Below the pieces are notes generated by a model. The model saw only the letters and a program-made list of their open reading frames with translations. It made no database searches and had not been told where the DNA came from. Below are positions 15,936-26,865 of a stretch of DNA of 64,000 nucleotides, one piece after another. Origin of the DNA: Neoroseomonas terrae (GTDB lineage Bacteria > Pseudomonadota > Alphaproteobacteria > Acetobacterales > Acetobacteraceae); contig NZ_JAAEDI010000011.1 of NCBI RefSeq assembly GCF_018129025.1, forward strand, positions 1 to 64,000, given 5' to 3'. Positions within the stretch are counted from its first letter, which is position 1. Each line of letters starts with the position of its first letter. The position numbers were made by a program, and so were the translations under genes.

Positions 15936-17113
15936 CGCTCGAGGAGATCCCCGCTCTCGGCGCCCTGGGCTCGGCGCCGGGCGCGGCCGACGCCGTCGCC
16001 CTGGCCGGGCTGGTGCGCGAAACCGTCGCCGCTGGCGTCGAGCGCCGGGTGCTGCTGTTCCACCCCGCCCGCCTCGCGCCCACCCGCCGTCGGGACCCGC
16101 AGATGGCGCTGCTACGCGCTGCGTGGGATGGGCTCCGCCGCACCTCCCGCACCCGCATCTTCGAATTGCCGCGCGGCGCCCTCGTCGCCATCGAGGCGCC
16201 GCCCGGCCACCATCTGGTCGAGGCCGAACGCAGCCTCGCCAGCATGCTGGAACCGCAGGAGGCAACGGCGTCGCTAGCACTGCTGCGGCTGCCGGACCAG
16301 GCGGCGGCGGTGCTGACGGCGGTCGAGGAGGCCCTCGGCCTGACGGCGGCGGTGCGCGCGGCGGCCCCTCGGCCGCCCGGCCGCGCCCCGGATGGCGAGG
16401 CGATCGCCGCGGCCGAGCGGGCACTTGCCTCAGCCGACGTCAGCGCCTTCCTGCGCCGCCGCAAGGTGTGCCGCCTGACCCCGGGCGGTGGAGCGCCGGA
16501 ACGGCTGCAGGAGGACCGGCGCCTGTCCCTGGCTGATGTGCGGGATGCGCTGCTGCCCGGCATCGACCTCGGCCTCGCGCCCGCCCTGGTGCGGCGGCTG
16601 CGGCGGCTGTTGGACCGGCGGCTGCTGGCGGGCCTGGCCCGGCCGGAGGAGATGCGAGACCTCGGGCCGCTTTGTCTCAGCCTTGGAATCGAGGCGGTGA
16701 CTTCGCCGGATTTCCTCCGTCTCGACGCGCTGTGGCCGGCCGCGCTGCGCGGGGCGCTGACCGTGGCGCTGGCAGCCGACGACGCGGCCGGGCACCCCGC
16801 AGGCTTCGCATTTGCGCGAGACCTGCTGGCCGCGCGGGGGCATCGGCCGATGCTGGATGCGGCAGGGCCGGCGGCGGTGCTCGCCCTGCCGCCTTCACGC
16901 GCCGGAATCGGGCGGCTGCGGCTGCGTTGGTCGGACGCATTGCCCCCCCTCGGCACACCGGCGGCCGAGACGTTGCGCGCCGCGTTCCCGGCCGGAACCG
17001 AATCGGTGGTGCTGGCCGGGGTGGACCGCCCCGCCGCGATCGCCTGGGGATGGGAGATGGGCATCACCCTGTTCCAGGGCCGGCTGGTGGAAGCACGACG
17101 GCCGGCCGGGTAG
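15932..17113 (+). CDS. Degenerate GGDEF/EAL-like protein (second of pair)
   Basis: 393 residues, translationally coupled to the previous gene (ATGA at 15932-15935). The N-terminal half has RVLLFHPARLAPTRRRDPQM and RIFELPRGALVAIEAPPGHH, LVEAERSLASML, which resembles a diverged nucleotide-cyclase-like fold. A linker with FLRRRKVCRL leads into a barrel ending SVVLAGVDRPAAIAWGWEMG, ITLFQGRLVEARRP. The F-Q-G-x-L ending is typical of EAL domains, but the catalytic EAL and metal ligands are not visible. The LAG-D-x-x-x-x-I-x-W-G motif is shared with the first protein. Role unknown; a scaffold or sensor function is a guess. An ABC exporter follows after 59 nt. Confidence 0.6.
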   Translation: MTLEEIPALGALGSAPGAADAVALAGLVRETVAAGVERRVLLFHPARLAPTRRRDPQMALLRAAWDGLRRTSRTRIFELPRGALVAIEAPPGHHLVEAERSLASMLEPQEATASLALLRLPDQAAAVLTAVEEALGLTAAVRAAAPRPPGRAPDGEAIAAAERALASADVSAFLRRRKVCRLTPGGGAPERLQEDRRLSLADVRDALLPGIDLGLAPALVRRLRRLLDRRLLAGLARPEEMRDLGPLCLSLGIEAVTSPDFLRLDALWPAALRGALTVALAADDAAGHPAGFAFARDLLAARGHRPMLDAAGPAAVLALPPSRAGIGRLRLRWSDALPPLGTPAAETLRAAFPAGTESVVLAGVDRPAAIAWGWEMGITLFQGRLVEARRPAG

Positions 17114-17172
17114 CGCCCCTCCGCTCCCCCCGCTCCCTTGGCGTGGCCGGGCGACGGCCCGATATCCCCGTC

Positions 17173-17925
17173 ATGGAAACGCCGGCGCTGCTCGTCGAGG
17201 ACCTGACGAAGACCTACCGCCCCGGCGACCGGCCGGCTGTGGATGGCCTGACCTTCACCATGCCGATGGGGCAGACCTGGGGGCTGCTCGGCGGCAATGG
17301 CGCCGGGAAGTCCACCACCATCGCCATGCTGCTCGGCCTGCTGGTGCCGAGCGGCGGGCGCGTCGTCTCGCTCGGTCACGACATGGCGACAAGGCGTTTC
17401 GCCGCGCTCGCGCGGATGAACTTCTCCTCCCCCTACATCGCCCTGCCGCACCGGCTGACGGTCGAGGAGAACCTGCGCGTCTACGGCCATCTCTACGGCG
17501 TGCCGGACATGAAGCGCCGCATCGCCGAACTGCTGGAGGACTTCGCCCTGACAGAGTTCGCGAAGCGGCCGGCCGGGCAGCTCTCGGCCGGGCAGAAGAC
17601 GCGCGTCGCGCTGGCGAAGGCGCTGATCAACCGACCGGCGCTGCTGCTGCTCGACGAGCCGACGGCGAGCCTCGACCCGGACACCGGGGATTGGGTGCGC
17701 AGCGCGCTGGAACGCTATCGTGCCGAGAGTGGCGCCGCGATGCTGCTCGCCAGCCACAACATGGCGGAGGTCGAGCGCCTCTGCTCCCACGTGCTGATGC
17801 TGAAGGGCGGCAAGGTGGTGGACGAAGGCAGCCCCGACGACCTGCTGCACCGCTACGGGCGTGACGACCTGGAGGAGGTGTTCCTCGACATCGCGCGCGG
17901 CCGCGCGCGGGAGACGGCGGCATGA
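17173..17925 (+). CDS. ABC-2 type exporter, ATP-binding protein
   Basis: 250 residues. Walker A GGNGAGKSTT (about 39-48), a Q-loop-region NFSSPYIALP, signature LSAGQKTRVALAKA, Walker B LLLLDEPTASLD and switch His in LASHNMAEVERL are all present. The layout is that of the CcmA/NodI/DrrA group that drives ABC-2 permeases. The gene overlaps the permease by 4 bp (ATGA 17922-17925). No strong ribosome site precedes ATG 17173. The substrate is unknown; proximity to the GGDEF/EAL-like pair is the only clue. Confidence 0.93.
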   Translation: METPALLVEDLTKTYRPGDRPAVDGLTFTMPMGQTWGLLGGNGAGKSTTIAMLLGLLVPSGGRVVSLGHDMATRRFAALARMNFSSPYIALPHRLTVEENLRVYGHLYGVPDMKRRIAELLEDFALTEFAKRPAGQLSAGQKTRVALAKALINRPALLLLDEPTASLDPDTGDWVRSALERYRAESGAAMLLASHNMAEVERLCSHVLMLKGGKVVDEGSPDDLLHRYGRDDLEEVFLDIARGRARETAA

Positions 17926-18725
17926 CCGGCGGCCCGGCGCGGCGCATCTGGGGGCTGATGTACCGGCACCTGGCGCTCTACCGCCGTTCCTGGCCGCGGG
18001 TGCTCGAGCTGATGTACTGGCCCGTCCTGCAGATGGTCGTCTGGGGCTTCATCACCGCCTACCTCGCGGGCGTGCAGGGCAGCGCGGCCTCGGTGACGGC
18101 CGGGGTGCTGCTCGGCGGCGTGCTGCTGTGGGAGGTGACGCTGCGCAGCCAGATGGGCTTCGCCATCTCCTTCCTCGAGGAGGTCTGGTCGCGCAATCTC
18201 GGCCACATCTTCGTCTCGCCGCTGCGGCCCTGGGAACTGGTCGCCGGTCTCGCCTCGATGAGCGTGCTGCGCACCGTCGCGGCCGTCGGCCCGGCCATGG
18301 GCCTGGCCTTCCTGCTTTACGGCTTCGGGGTGTGGACGCTGGGGCCGGTGCTCGTCGCCTATGTCTTCGCGCTGATGGCCATGGGCTGGGCGGTGGCGCT
18401 CGCCGTCACCGCGCTGATCCTGCGCCACGGCGCGGGGGCGGAGGCGCTGGCCTGGGGTGTGATGTTCGGCATCGCTCCCTTTGCCGCCGTCTTCTATCCC
18501 GTGGCGATCCTGCCCGGCTGGCTGCAGCCGTTCGCCCTCGCCATCCCGGCTGCGCATGTGTTCGAGGGTATGCGGGCGGCGCTGCTGGACGGCACGATGG
18601 CGTGGGACCACCTGCTCTGGGCAGTGCTGCTGGACTTCGTCTGGCTGGCCGTGGCGGCCTGGATCTTCCTGGCCCAGTTCCATCAGGCGCGGGTTCGCGG
18701 CGCGCTGCTCAACATTGGGGAGTGA
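17922..18725 (+). CDS. ABC-2 type exporter, permease
   Basis: 267 residues with about six hydrophobic segments (near 27-50, 63-88, 110-135, 140-165, 175-195 and 232-255), the usual count for ABC-2 permeases. MYWPVLQMVVWGFITAYL and the FVSPLRPWEL loop are typical of NodJ/DrrB-type exporters. It forms a transporter with the ATPase gene it overlaps. The final 17 bp overlap the 3' end of the opposite-strand GNAT gene. Confidence 0.9.
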   Translation: MTGGPARRIWGLMYRHLALYRRSWPRVLELMYWPVLQMVVWGFITAYLAGVQGSAASVTAGVLLGGVLLWEVTLRSQMGFAISFLEEVWSRNLGHIFVSPLRPWELVAGLASMSVLRTVAAVGPAMGLAFLLYGFGVWTLGPVLVAYVFALMAMGWAVALAVTALILRHGAGAEALAWGVMFGIAPFAAVFYPVAILPGWLQPFALAIPAAHVFEGMRAALLDGTMAWDHLLWAVLLDFVWLAVAAWIFLAQFHQARVRGALLNIGE

Positions 18726-19206
18726 GCGACAGTTCCAGCCGCCGCTCGGTCACGCGGCTCCCCCATTGCTGGGCCTCGACTTCCTCGACCAGGGCGAAGC
18801 CGGCTGCGGCATAGAGATGTGCGGCGGCATCGAGCCCGGCCAGGGTCCACAGATGCACCCGCGGAACGCCGACACGCCGCGCCTGGACGACGGCTTCCTC
18901 CAGCCAGCGCCGCCCGACGCCTCTCCCCCTCAACGCAGGGTCCATGATGAACCAGCGCAGATGCGCGGAAGCCGGGTCCTCCCCGCAATCCAGCACCAGC
19001 GACCCCAGCACCCGCCCCTGCCCGGTAGCGCAGCGGAACAGGTCCCTCGCCGGATCGAAGCGCAGGAGGAAGTCGCCGAGTTCACGCGCGACCTTCGCCT
19101 CGAAGAAGGCGCCGAAGCCGTGGCTGTCGGCGTAGTGCCGCGCGTGTAGCGCTGCGATGTCGCCGATCGCGCCGGGCGTCCAGGCGTGGTGGATGGTGAT
19201 GTCCAT
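18709..19206 (-). CDS. GNAT-family N-acetyltransferase
   Basis: 165 residues from ATG 19206; an upstream in-frame start would add 6 residues. The acetyl-CoA site is intact: LRWFIMDPALRGRGVGRRWL carries the Q/R-x-x-G-x-G/A pattern, and AHLYAAAGFALVEEVE is motif B. ITIHHAWTPGAIGDIAALHA at the N-terminus resembles GNAT domains found fused to MarR regulators. The acceptor is unknown. The gene is convergent with the ABC permease and their 3' ends overlap by 17 bp (18709-18725). Confidence 0.88.
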   Translation of the reverse strand: MDITIHHAWTPGAIGDIAALHARHYADSHGFGAFFEAKVARELGDFLLRFDPARDLFRCATGQGRVLGSLVLDCGEDPASAHLRWFIMDPALRGRGVGRRWLEEAVVQARRVGVPRVHLWTLAGLDAAAHLYAAAGFALVEEVEAQQWGSRVTERRLELSLTPQC

Positions 19207-19332
19207 GCCCCGAAGGTAGCCCAAACCGGTAACGCGATCAGTTGGCCTTCGGCGCGACGCGCACGTCGGGTCCGCGGATGCGGGCGCCGACGCCTGGAGC
19301 CTAACAGCGGTCCAAGAACTCGCCCGTCGCTA

Positions 19333-22200
19333 TCACTGCGCAGCCCGCCATCGCGCCCAGTCCGCCAGTTCGGGCTGCCGTCGCGGCATCTCAGCCGGCC
19401 CGGTCACGCGCAGGCCGATGGCCGGCGCCCCCGCCGGCGGCGGCTGCACCAGGATGCGCAGGTCCATCGTGCCGCGCCGCGGGTCGACGCTACCCTCGAC
19501 GGCGCCGGCCACGCCGCCCTCTCCCGCAATGCGCACGCCATCGAGCACCACGACCCCGGCCGCTGCGCGCCAGCCGCCTTCCAGCCGTTCCAGCGCCGTC
19601 GCGCCGCCGCCCAGGCCCTCGCGCATGCCGGCCTCCGCCTGGGCCAGCTCGTCCACGCCCGCGGCGTTGACCACGGTGCGCAGGGCAACGCCGGCAACCA
19701 CGCCGTCGACCAGCGAGAACCGCCCCTCCCCCGACAGGCTGCCGAGCAGCGCTGCCGGTGCATGCCCCGTCGCCGTGAAGCGTCCCTGCACCGAAAGCTG
19801 ACCGGAATTGAGATCGAAAGGCAGGCCGAAGAGCGGGCGCGTCAGCGTCGAGCCCGCCAGGCCCAACGCGCCGGACAGCACTGGCGGCGTCGCCGCGGCG
19901 TCGAGATTCAACGTCCCGTCCAGCACGCCGCCGCCAAGCCGCGCGCGGATATCCGCGAGCGCAAGCTGCCCACCGGACAATGTGAGTTTGGTGGTCAGTT
20001 CGGTCAGCGGCGGCAGGTCCGAAGTGACGACCTCGGCCGCCTCCAGGGTCAGCTCCGCATCGAAGGCGCCAAGCGGCCCGAGCCCGATCGGGTCGTTGTC
20101 GCGCAGCGCGACTCCGGGCAGCGGCAGACGCTCCGCCGCGACGCGCCCCGTCAAACGCGGCCGCGCGGCGTCCAGGGCGAGAGCGAGTTGCCCTCGCGCC
20201 CGCAGCCCACCGGCGACCAGTTCCATGCTCTCCGCCGCCACGCCGGTGCGCCCTCCGGCAAGCGTGGCGATCAGTGAGAAGGAGCCCTCCCCCAGCCAGC
20301 TCGGCATGTCCGCCGCGCCGAGCAGCAGCGCAAGCCGCGGCGCGCCGGGATGTCGCAGCGTGAGGTTCCCGCTGAACCGCTCCTGCGCGACGTTCAGCGT
20401 CGTCTGGCCCTCAAAGCGCAATTCACCGAGTTCGCCTTCGGCGGCGACGGCGAGCGCATCGGGCGGGCCGCCGCCGGTCGCGCGCAGGCGTAGCGGTTGC
20501 GCGACGAGGGCGTCCGGCAGGTCGATCACCGGCGCCGCCAGCGCGGCCAAGCCAGCGGCGCTCGGGCCGGCCACTTCCAGCACCAGGTCGGCAAAGCGCG
20601 GGGTGGCCCCGGTGACGAGATTGCCCGCGAGCGTCACATCCGCCCCGCCGATCTGCGCCGAGGCACGCCGCAGCCCGATCCGCCCGCGCTCCATCACCGC
20701 GTCGATCGCAGCGCGCGCCGCGGTGGCGCCACGCCAGACCACCGTTTCCGCGGCGAGGCGCAGATTGGCGTCGAGTTCGACGCCGCCGCGCAGCAGCGGT
20801 GCCCAATCGGCGGCAGGCGGCAGCAGCCCGTCGAGAACGAGCCGGTCGAAATTCAGGCCCAGCCCGAGCGCCGGCCGCGCGCCGAAGCGGAACACGCCGG
20901 CGCCGCTGACCCGCCCACCATCCAGCGTCGCGGACAGCTCGGGAACGCCGAGTTGCGTCGGTTCCAGCACGACCCGCGCCCGCCCCTCGAAGGTGCGCAG
21001 GCGGGACGGGTCCAGGCGGTCCACCGGCAGGCCGAAGGCGGCGACCGTCGCCCGCAAGCTGGGCCCGGCGAAGCGCAGCGCGAGTTCCAGCCGGTCGCCC
21101 GCCGTCGCGCCGGCTGCCTCGACCTCGGCCTCTCCCGGCAGCAGGGCGGTGATGTCGGTCAGGGTAATGCGGTCGCCTTCGCGGAAGATGCCACCGCGCA
21201 GGCGCCGTATGGTCTGGCCGCGAAAGGACGCTGCCTCCGCGGAAAGGTCGAGACCGACCGGCAGCGGCGGCGCCTGTGCCCCCCGCAGCGTGCCGATCCA
21301 GGCGTCGAGATCGATCCGCGCCAGTGCGAGCGCGATGTCGAGCCGCGATTCCGGACGGAAGCGGAAGGTCGCCGCACCCCGGCCGGTGACGCCGCCGAGA
21401 TCGAGGGTGAGGTCGTCAGCCGCCGCCACCTCCCCCGTCACGCTGACGCGGCCGGTGGCGCGAAAGGGGCCTGACGGGGCGGCCATCAGGGTGGCGAGGT
21501 CGCTGCCGGAGGCCTCGATCCGCCCCTCGAAGCCGCCCTCAGCGACGAGCGCGCCGCGCGCCGTCACCGTCGTGCCCTGTGCCGCGACCGATACGTCCAG
21601 CGTCGCCACGCCGTCGAAGCCGGGACGGCCGAGCACCGCATCGAAGCGCGCGGCGGCGCCGCGCCAGGTGAAGCTGCCCTCGGTGCGGATCGCATCGAGC
21701 GGGCCCGGCGCGGCGAGACGCGCCGTGACCCGTTCCAGCACCGCGCCGCCTACCTCGACGCGGCTGTCCTCGATGCGCGCGTCGAAGCCCGTCAGCCATA
21801 GCGGCGGGCGCAGCGCCCCGATGGACTCCGGCGGCCAGGGCAGACGGATATCGGCGCCGACCAGCACCAGGTCGCGCGGTTCGAGCCGGCCGCGCAGCAG
21901 CGGCGCCAGACCGAGACGCAACCGCAGCACCTTCGCCGAGACGCCGAGCGCCTCGCCATCCACCTCACCGACGCGGACGTCGTCCGCTTCCAGCATCGGT
22001 TGCGGCAGCAGGGTGACGCGCAGCGGACCTTCGACGGTGACAAAGCGGCCGAGCCGGGCGGAAGCAATGGCGGCGACCCGGCCGCGCTGCGATTCCCAAT
22101 CGAAGAAGCGAGGCCCGAACCATGCCGCGAGGAGCAACGCGACCGGCAGCAGCGGGATGAGAAGGAGGAGCCGCTTCCTCACCCTTCCGGCGCCCCCCAT
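19333..22200 (-). CDS. AsmA-family envelope protein (first of two)
   Basis: 955 residues. An N-terminal anchor (about 9-28, [20 protein letters not shown]) precedes the AsmA signature: [51 protein letters not shown]. The long remainder is beta-rich repeats, and the AsmA_2-type C-terminal domain contains [17 protein letters not shown] and [12 protein letters not shown]. AsmA-like proteins bridge the periplasm and are linked to phospholipid transport to the outer membrane. The start overlaps the end of the 5-oxoprolinase gene by 22 bp (22179-22200), so the two are co-transcribed although no functional link is obvious. Confidence 0.9.
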   Translation of the reverse strand: MGGAGRVRKRLLLLIPLLPVALLLAAWFGPRFFDWESQRGRVAAIASARLGRFVTVEGPLRVTLLPQPMLEADDVRVGEVDGEALGVSAKVLRLRLGLAPLLRGRLEPRDLVLVGADIRLPWPPESIGALRPPLWLTGFDARIEDSRVEVGGAVLERVTARLAAPGPLDAIRTEGSFTWRGAAARFDAVLGRPGFDGVATLDVSVAAQGTTVTARGALVAEGGFEGRIEASGSDLATLMAAPSGPFRATGRVSVTGEVAAADDLTLDLGGVTGRGAATFRFRPESRLDIALALARIDLDAWIGTLRGAQAPPLPVGLDLSAEAASFRGQTIRRLRGGIFREGDRITLTDITALLPGEAEVEAAGATAGDRLELALRFAGPSLRATVAAFGLPVDRLDPSRLRTFEGRARVVLEPTQLGVPELSATLDGGRVSGAGVFRFGARPALGLGLNFDRLVLDGLLPPAADWAPLLRGGVELDANLRLAAETVVWRGATAARAAIDAVMERGRIGLRRASAQIGGADVTLAGNLVTGATPRFADLVLEVAGPSAAGLAALAAPVIDLPDALVAQPLRLRATGGGPPDALAVAAEGELGELRFEGQTTLNVAQERFSGNLTLRHPGAPRLALLLGAADMPSWLGEGSFSLIATLAGGRTGVAAESMELVAGGLRARGQLALALDAARPRLTGRVAAERLPLPGVALRDNDPIGLGPLGAFDAELTLEAAEVVTSDLPPLTELTTKLTLSGGQLALADIRARLGGGVLDGTLNLDAAATPPVLSGALGLAGSTLTRPLFGLPFDLNSGQLSVQGRFTATGHAPAALLGSLSGEGRFSLVDGVVAGVALRTVVNAAGVDELAQAEAGMREGLGGGATALERLEGGWRAAAGVVVLDGVRIAGEGGVAGAVEGSVDPRRGTMDLRILVQPPPAGAPAIGLRVTGPAEMPRRQPELADWARWRAAQ

Positions 22201-25200
22201 CCGCCGCCGCCCGGCGTTTCGAGGCCGAAGACGTCGCCGGGGGCGAGACTGGCGCGGTCACTGCCCTTCAGCGCCTCGACGGTACCGTCGCCACGTTCCA
22301 CCCATTGCCGTCCGGCCGCGCCATCCGCGCCGCCTTGCAGCCCGTGCGGCGCAACGCTGCGGCGGGACGCGACGATGACGGCCTCCATCGGGCGCAGGAA
22401 GCGGATGCGGCGGCGGGAGCCGTCGCCACCACGGAACTGCCCGGCGCCGCCGGAGCCGCTGCGGATCGAGAATTCCTCGAGCCGCACGGGGTAGCGCAGT
22501 TCCAGGATCTCCGGATCGGTCATGCGCGTGTTCGTCATATGCGTCTGGATCGGGCCGGCGCCGTTGAAGCCGGGGCCGGCACCAACGCCGCCGCAGACCG
22601 TCTCGTAATATTGATAGGTGGCATCACCGAACAGCACGTTGTTCATCGTGGCTTGCGCCGAGGCGCAGGCGTTCAGCGCGGCGAGCACGGCGTTGCAGGT
22701 CATCTGGGAGACTTCCGTATTGCCGGCAACGACCGCGGCACCAGGGCGCGGCGACAGGAAGGTGCCGTCAGGGATCACGATTTCCAGCGGCTTGAGGCAG
22801 CCATCGTTGAGCGGGATGTCCTCGCCCACCAGGCAGCGGAAGCAGTAGAGCACGACGGCACGGCAGACCGCGGATGGCGCGTTGAAGTTGTCCGGCCGCT
22901 GCGGGCCGGTGCCGGTGAAGTCGATCACCGCGCGGCGGTTGGCGCGGTCCACGCGCACCGCGACCTTCAACGGCGTGCCGTCATCGATGGTGGTGGAGAA
23001 CTCGCCATGCGGCAGGCGTTCCAGCACGCGACGGACGGATTCCTCCGCGTTGTCCATCACGTGCTTCATGTAGGCGCGCACGGTGGGCAGGCCGAATTCC
23101 GCGACGGCGCGTTGCAGCTCCTGCACCGCCTTCTCGTTCGACGCGATCTGCGCCTTGATGTCGGCGACGTTCACATCTGGGCTGCGCGCAGGATAGGTCG
23201 CGCCGGCGAGGATGGCGCGGAACTCCGCCTCGCGGATCGTGCCGCCATCGACCAGCAGGAAGTCGTCGATGACGACGCCTTCTTCCTCAAGCGTCTTCGA
23301 TCCGGGCGGCGTCGAGCCCGGCGTCAGCCCGCCGATATCCGCGTGATGGCCGCGGCTGCCGACGAAGAACAGAATCTCGGCGCCCGCCGTGTTGAACACC
23401 GGCGTGATGACGGTGATATCGGGCAGATGCGTGCCGCCATTGGACGGGTTGTTCAGCGCGACCACGTCGCCCGGCTTCAGCGTCGCCCCACGGGAGCGGA
23501 TGACGGTGCGCACGCTCTCGCCCATCGCGCCGAGATGCACCGGCACATGCGGCGCATTCGCCACGAGATACCCCTGCGCGTCGAAGATGGCGCAGGAGAA
23601 GTCGAGCCGTTCCTTGATGTTCACCGACAGCGAGGTGTTCTGCAGCACCGCGCCCGCCTGCTCGGCGACGTTCATGAACAGGTTGTTGAACAGTTCGAGC
23701 ATGACCGGGTCGGGCCGGTCGCTCGTCGCGGCCAGTGCCGCCGCGCGCGGCGAGGTCCGCCGCAGCACGAGGTGGTCGAGCGCGGTGATCTCCGCCGTCC
23801 AGCCGGGTTCGATCACCGTGGTAGCGATGGCCTCGCGGATCAGCGCCGGGCCGGGGATGATGTCGCCCGGGAGCAATTCGTCGCGGTCGAACAGAGGGGC
23901 CGAGTGCGCCGCGCCCTCGCTCCACATCTCTACCGTGTCGATGGGTCCGGGGTGGCCGTCGCCGCGATCGGGCAGCCCCGGTTCCGTAACGCGCTCGCCG
24001 GGCATGGTGACCTCGGCGATGCAGGCCTCCACCACCACCTGGCGTTCAGGCGTCGCGAAGCCGAAGCGGCGGCGATGCGCGTCCGTGAAGGCGGCCAGTA
24101 CGGTTGCGTGATCGCCGAAGGGCACGGGCAGGAAAGCGTCCGTGCCGGCATAGCGCAGATGCAGCCGGCGCGCGGCCTGCAGCCGAGACGGGTCGGCACC
24201 CTGTCGCACCAGCTCCTCGCGCCCCTGCTCAGCCAGCGCGTCGAGCCGTGCGGCGAGGTCATCCATGCCGGTCGGCGACAGCGGCGCTTCCACCGCGCCC
24301 TCGCGAATGGCCGCCTGATCGGCGAGGCCCATGCCATAGGCCGAGAGCACGCCGGCAAAGGGGTGGATGAACACCGTCTCCATGCCCAGCGCATCGGCGA
24401 CGAGGCAGGCATGCTGACCACCCGCGCCGCCAAAGCATTGCAGCGCGAAGCGCGTGGCGTCGTGGCCCTTCTGGATCGACACCTGCTTGATGGCATTCGC
24501 CATGTTGGCGACCGCAATGCGCAGGAAGCCTTCCGCGACCTCGCGTGGGTCGCGTTTCGTGCCGGTCGCAGCCGCGATCTCGCCGGCCAGCGTGATGAAC
24601 TTCGCCCGGACGATCTCCGCATCGAGCATCTGGTCCCCATCGGGACCGAAGATCGCGGGGAAGTGCTTCGGCTGAATCTTGCCGACCATCACATTCGCAT
24701 CCGTCACGGCGAGCGGGCCACCGCGACGATAACAGGCCGGCCCCGGCACCGCGCCGGCACTGTCCGGCCCGACGCGCATCCGTGCGCCGTCGAAATGCAG
24801 GATAGAGCCGCCACCGGCGGCGACCGTGTTGATCGCCATCATCGGCGCGCGCATGCGCACCCCGGCGACCTCGGTCTCGAAGGCACGCTCGAATTCGCCG
24901 GCATAGAGCGCGACGTCGGTGCTGGTCCCGCCCATGTCGAAGCCGATGATGCGGTCGAAGCCGCCCATCGCCGCCGTGCGCGCCGCGCCGACGATGCCGC
25001 CCGCCGGGCCCGACAGGATCGCGTCCTTGCCCTGGAAGCGGCCGGCCTCGGTCAGCCCGCCATTCGACTGCATGAAGTACAGGCGCACGCCGGGCAGCTC
25101 GGACGCCACCTGGTCGACGTAGCGTCGCAGCACCGGCGAGAGATACGCATCGACAACGGTGGTGTCGCCGCGCGGCACGATGCGCGGCAACGGGCTCGCC

Positions 25201-25781
25201 TGGTGGGACAGCGAGACCTGGGTGAATCTCTCCTCCCGCGCGATCTCGCCGAGGCGCACCTCATGCGCCGGATGCGCCCAGGCGTGCATCATGACGATCG
25301 CGACGGCGCGGATGCCCTCCGCGAAGCCGGCTTTCAGCGCGGCGCGCGCCGCGGCCTCGTCCAGCGGCTCGAGTTCCGCGCCATCCACCGCGACACGGCC
25401 GCCGATCTCGGCGACGCGCTCGTGCAGCAGCTCGGGCAGCTTCACGTCGAGGTCGAACAGCCGCGGCCGCGCCTGGTTGCCGATGCGCAGCATGTCCGCG
25501 AAGCCGCGATTGACCAGCAGCAGCACCCGCTCGCCCTTGCGTTCCAGCAACGCATTGGTGGCGACCGTCGTGCCCATCTTCACGGCATCGATCGTGCCCT
25601 CGGGAATCAGCGCGCCCGGGGCAAGGCCGAGCGTCTCCCGGATGCCCGCCACCGCTGCGTCCCGATAACGTTCCGGGTTCTCGGAAAGCAGCTTGCGGGT
25701 GGATAGCCGCCCTTGGGGGTCACGCGCCACGATGTCCGTGAAGGTACCGCCGCGATCGATCCAGAACTGCCAGCCGGCCAT
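22179..25781 (-). CDS. 5-oxoprolinase / hydantoinase A+B fusion (OplAH type)
   Basis: 1200 residues, close to the length of ATP-dependent 5-oxoprolinase, which opens 5-oxoproline to glutamate. The HyuA half starts [19 protein letters not shown] and includes [44 protein letters not shown] and [17 protein letters not shown]. The HyuB half follows from about residue 700 with [36 protein letters not shown] and [13 protein letters not shown], and ends [16 protein letters not shown] 25781 has AAGGGA 8 nt upstream; the open frame before it is not family-like. A single fused chain fits 5-oxoprolinase, but a hydantoinase substrate cannot be excluded. The gene is 152 bp from the divergent djlA-like gene. 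Confidence 0.93.
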   Translation of the reverse strand: MAGWQFWIDRGGTFTDIVARDPQGRLSTRKLLSENPERYRDAAVAGIRETLGLAPGALIPEGTIDAVKMGTTVATNALLERKGERVLLLVNRGFADMLRIGNQARPRLFDLDVKLPELLHERVAEIGGRVAVDGAELEPLDEAAARAALKAGFAEGIRAVAIVMMHAWAHPAHEVRLGEIAREERFTQVSLSHQASPLPRIVPRGDTTVVDAYLSPVLRRYVDQVASELPGVRLYFMQSNGGLTEAGRFQGKDAILSGPAGGIVGAARTAAMGGFDRIIGFDMGGTSTDVALYAGEFERAFETEVAGVRMRAPMMAINTVAAGGGSILHFDGARMRVGPDSAGAVPGPACYRRGGPLAVTDANVMVGKIQPKHFPAIFGPDGDQMLDAEIVRAKFITLAGEIAAATGTKRDPREVAEGFLRIAVANMANAIKQVSIQKGHDATRFALQCFGGAGGQHACLVADALGMETVFIHPFAGVLSAYGMGLADQAAIREGAVEAPLSPTGMDDLAARLDALAEQGREELVRQGADPSRLQAARRLHLRYAGTDAFLPVPFGDHATVLAAFTDAHRRRFGFATPERQVVVEACIAEVTMPGERVTEPGLPDRGDGHPGPIDTVEMWSEGAAHSAPLFDRDELLPGDIIPGPALIREAIATTVIEPGWTAEITALDHLVLRRTSPRAAALAATSDRPDPVMLELFNNLFMNVAEQAGAVLQNTSLSVNIKERLDFSCAIFDAQGYLVANAPHVPVHLGAMGESVRTVIRSRGATLKPGDVVALNNPSNGGTHLPDITVITPVFNTAGAEILFFVGSRGHHADIGGLTPGSTPPGSKTLEEEGVVIDDFLLVDGGTIREAEFRAILAGATYPARSPDVNVADIKAQIASNEKAVQELQRAVAEFGLPTVRAYMKHVMDNAEESVRRVLERLPHGEFSTTIDDGTPLKVAVRVDRANRRAVIDFTGTGPQRPDNFNAPSAVCRAVVLYCFRCLVGEDIPLNDGCLKPLEIVIPDGTFLSPRPGAAVVAGNTEVSQMTCNAVLAALNACASAQATMNNVLFGDATYQYYETVCGGVGAGPGFNGAGPIQTHMTNTRMTDPEILELRYPVRLEEFSIRSGSGGAGQFRGGDGSRRRIRFLRPMEAVIVASRRSVAPHGLQGGADGAAGRQWVERGDGTVEALKGSDRASLAPGDVFGLETPGGGGWGAPEG

Positions 25782-25933
25782 GAAACCAATCCCTTCCGAC
25801 CCGGCCGCCACCCCCGGGGCCGCACCCCCGGCCCAGGTCCGCGATGCGGCCCTGACCGGCAATAGAGAGGCCCGGCCCATGCGGCAAGGCGCGCGACTGA
25901 CGGCCGGCCCGCATTGTGCTAGCACCATGGGCG

Positions 25934-26698
25934 ATGAGCTTCTTGGGCAAGATCCTCGGCAGCATGGCGGGCTTCGCCATGGGCGGCCCCTTCGGCGCCA
26001 TGATGGGTGCCGCGATCGGCCATGCCGCCGACCAGGGCACGTCGCCGGGCGGGCGAATCCCCCCGCATGCGGCCGACATGGTCCATATGCTGGGCGGGAA
26101 GGAGAACCTGTTCTCCTTCACCGTCGTCGTGCTGGCCGCCAAGCTCGCCAAGGTGGACGGGCCGGTGAAGCGCGCCGAGATCGACGCGTTCCGACAGATG
26201 TTCCGCGTGCCGGAGGAAGGGCTGCGCGACGTCGGCCGCCTGTTCGACCAGGCGCGCGAGTCATCGGACGACTGGGAGCCCTTCGCGGAGAAGCTCGGCG
26301 CCGCCTTCGCCGACAACAAGGCCATGCTGGAGGACGTGCTCGCCGCGCTGGTGCGCATCGCCCGCGCCGACGGACCGGTGCAGAAATCCGAGGGCGACAT
26401 GCTGCGCGGCATCCATGCCCGCTTCGGCCTGGATGCGGCGGCCTGGGAACGGGCCAAGGGTGGCGCGCCCCGCGGCGCCTCCGCCCAGCAATTCGATGAT
26501 CCCTATCCGGTTCTCGGCCTGACGCGGGAGGCTTCCGACGAGCAGGTGCGCGCCGCCTGGCGGCAATTGATGCGGGAGAACCACCCGGACGGCCTCGCCG
26601 CCCGCGGCGTGCCCGAGGAATTCGTGAAGCGCGCAACGGCGAAGGTCGCCGACATCAATGCGGCGTGGGATCGCATCAAGCGAGAACGGAAGCTTTGA
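25934..26698 (+). CDS. TerB/DnaJ-domain co-chaperone (DjlA-like)
   Basis: 254 residues. An N-terminal glycine-zipper-like hydrophobic stretch ([20 protein letters not shown], about 6-28) precedes a TerB domain (about 50-165, [39 protein letters not shown]). A C-terminal J domain (about 185-254) begins [20 protein letters not shown] and has the essential HPD in ENHPDG. This is the layout of DjlA, a membrane co-chaperone that stimulates DnaK. ATG 25934 starts the conserved MSFLGKILG. The stop overlaps the start of the RidA remnant. Confidence 0.9.
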   Translation: MSFLGKILGSMAGFAMGGPFGAMMGAAIGHAADQGTSPGGRIPPHAADMVHMLGGKENLFSFTVVVLAAKLAKVDGPVKRAEIDAFRQMFRVPEEGLRDVGRLFDQARESSDDWEPFAEKLGAAFADNKAMLEDVLAALVRIARADGPVQKSEGDMLRGIHARFGLDAAAWERAKGGAPRGASAQQFDDPYPVLGLTREASDEQVRAAWRQLMRENHPDGLAARGVPEEFVKRATAKVADINAAWDRIKRERKL

Positions 26699-26865
26699 CG
26701 GCCGGGCATCTCGTGTCCTCGGGCTCACCACTCGAACCCGGCATCGGCTTTTCCCGCGCCGTACGGGTCGGCACGGTGATCGCGGTCGCCACCGTCGTCG
26801 GCGTCGTGCGCTTCATCGACCCAGCCCGGCTCCTGGAGATCGAGGCGGACGCGGTGGCCATTTGA
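26695..26865 (+). pseudogene. RidA/YjgF-family remnant with internal in-frame deletion
   Basis: 56 codons in an open frame from TTG 26695 to TGA 26863-26865. The N-terminal LVSSGSPLEPGIGFSRAVRV followed by GTVIAV is the start of a RidA protein. It then jumps to TVVGVVRFIDPARLLEIEAD, AVAI, the RidA C-terminus. About 70-80 residues of the family's 125-130, including the catalytic-pocket arginine region, are missing, and the join is in frame. RidA hydrolyses reactive enamines/imines; this product could not form the normal trimer pocket. The frame is coupled to both neighbours (TTGA with djlA, TGATG-type overlap with the amidase), which may explain why it stays open. Confidence 0.7.

Noticed and set aside
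22305-25706. Plus-strand open frame of 1133 codons
   Set aside because: It is antisense to the 5-oxoprolinase gene and consists of Arg/His/Ala-rich sequence typical of GC-rich shadow frames, with no domain.
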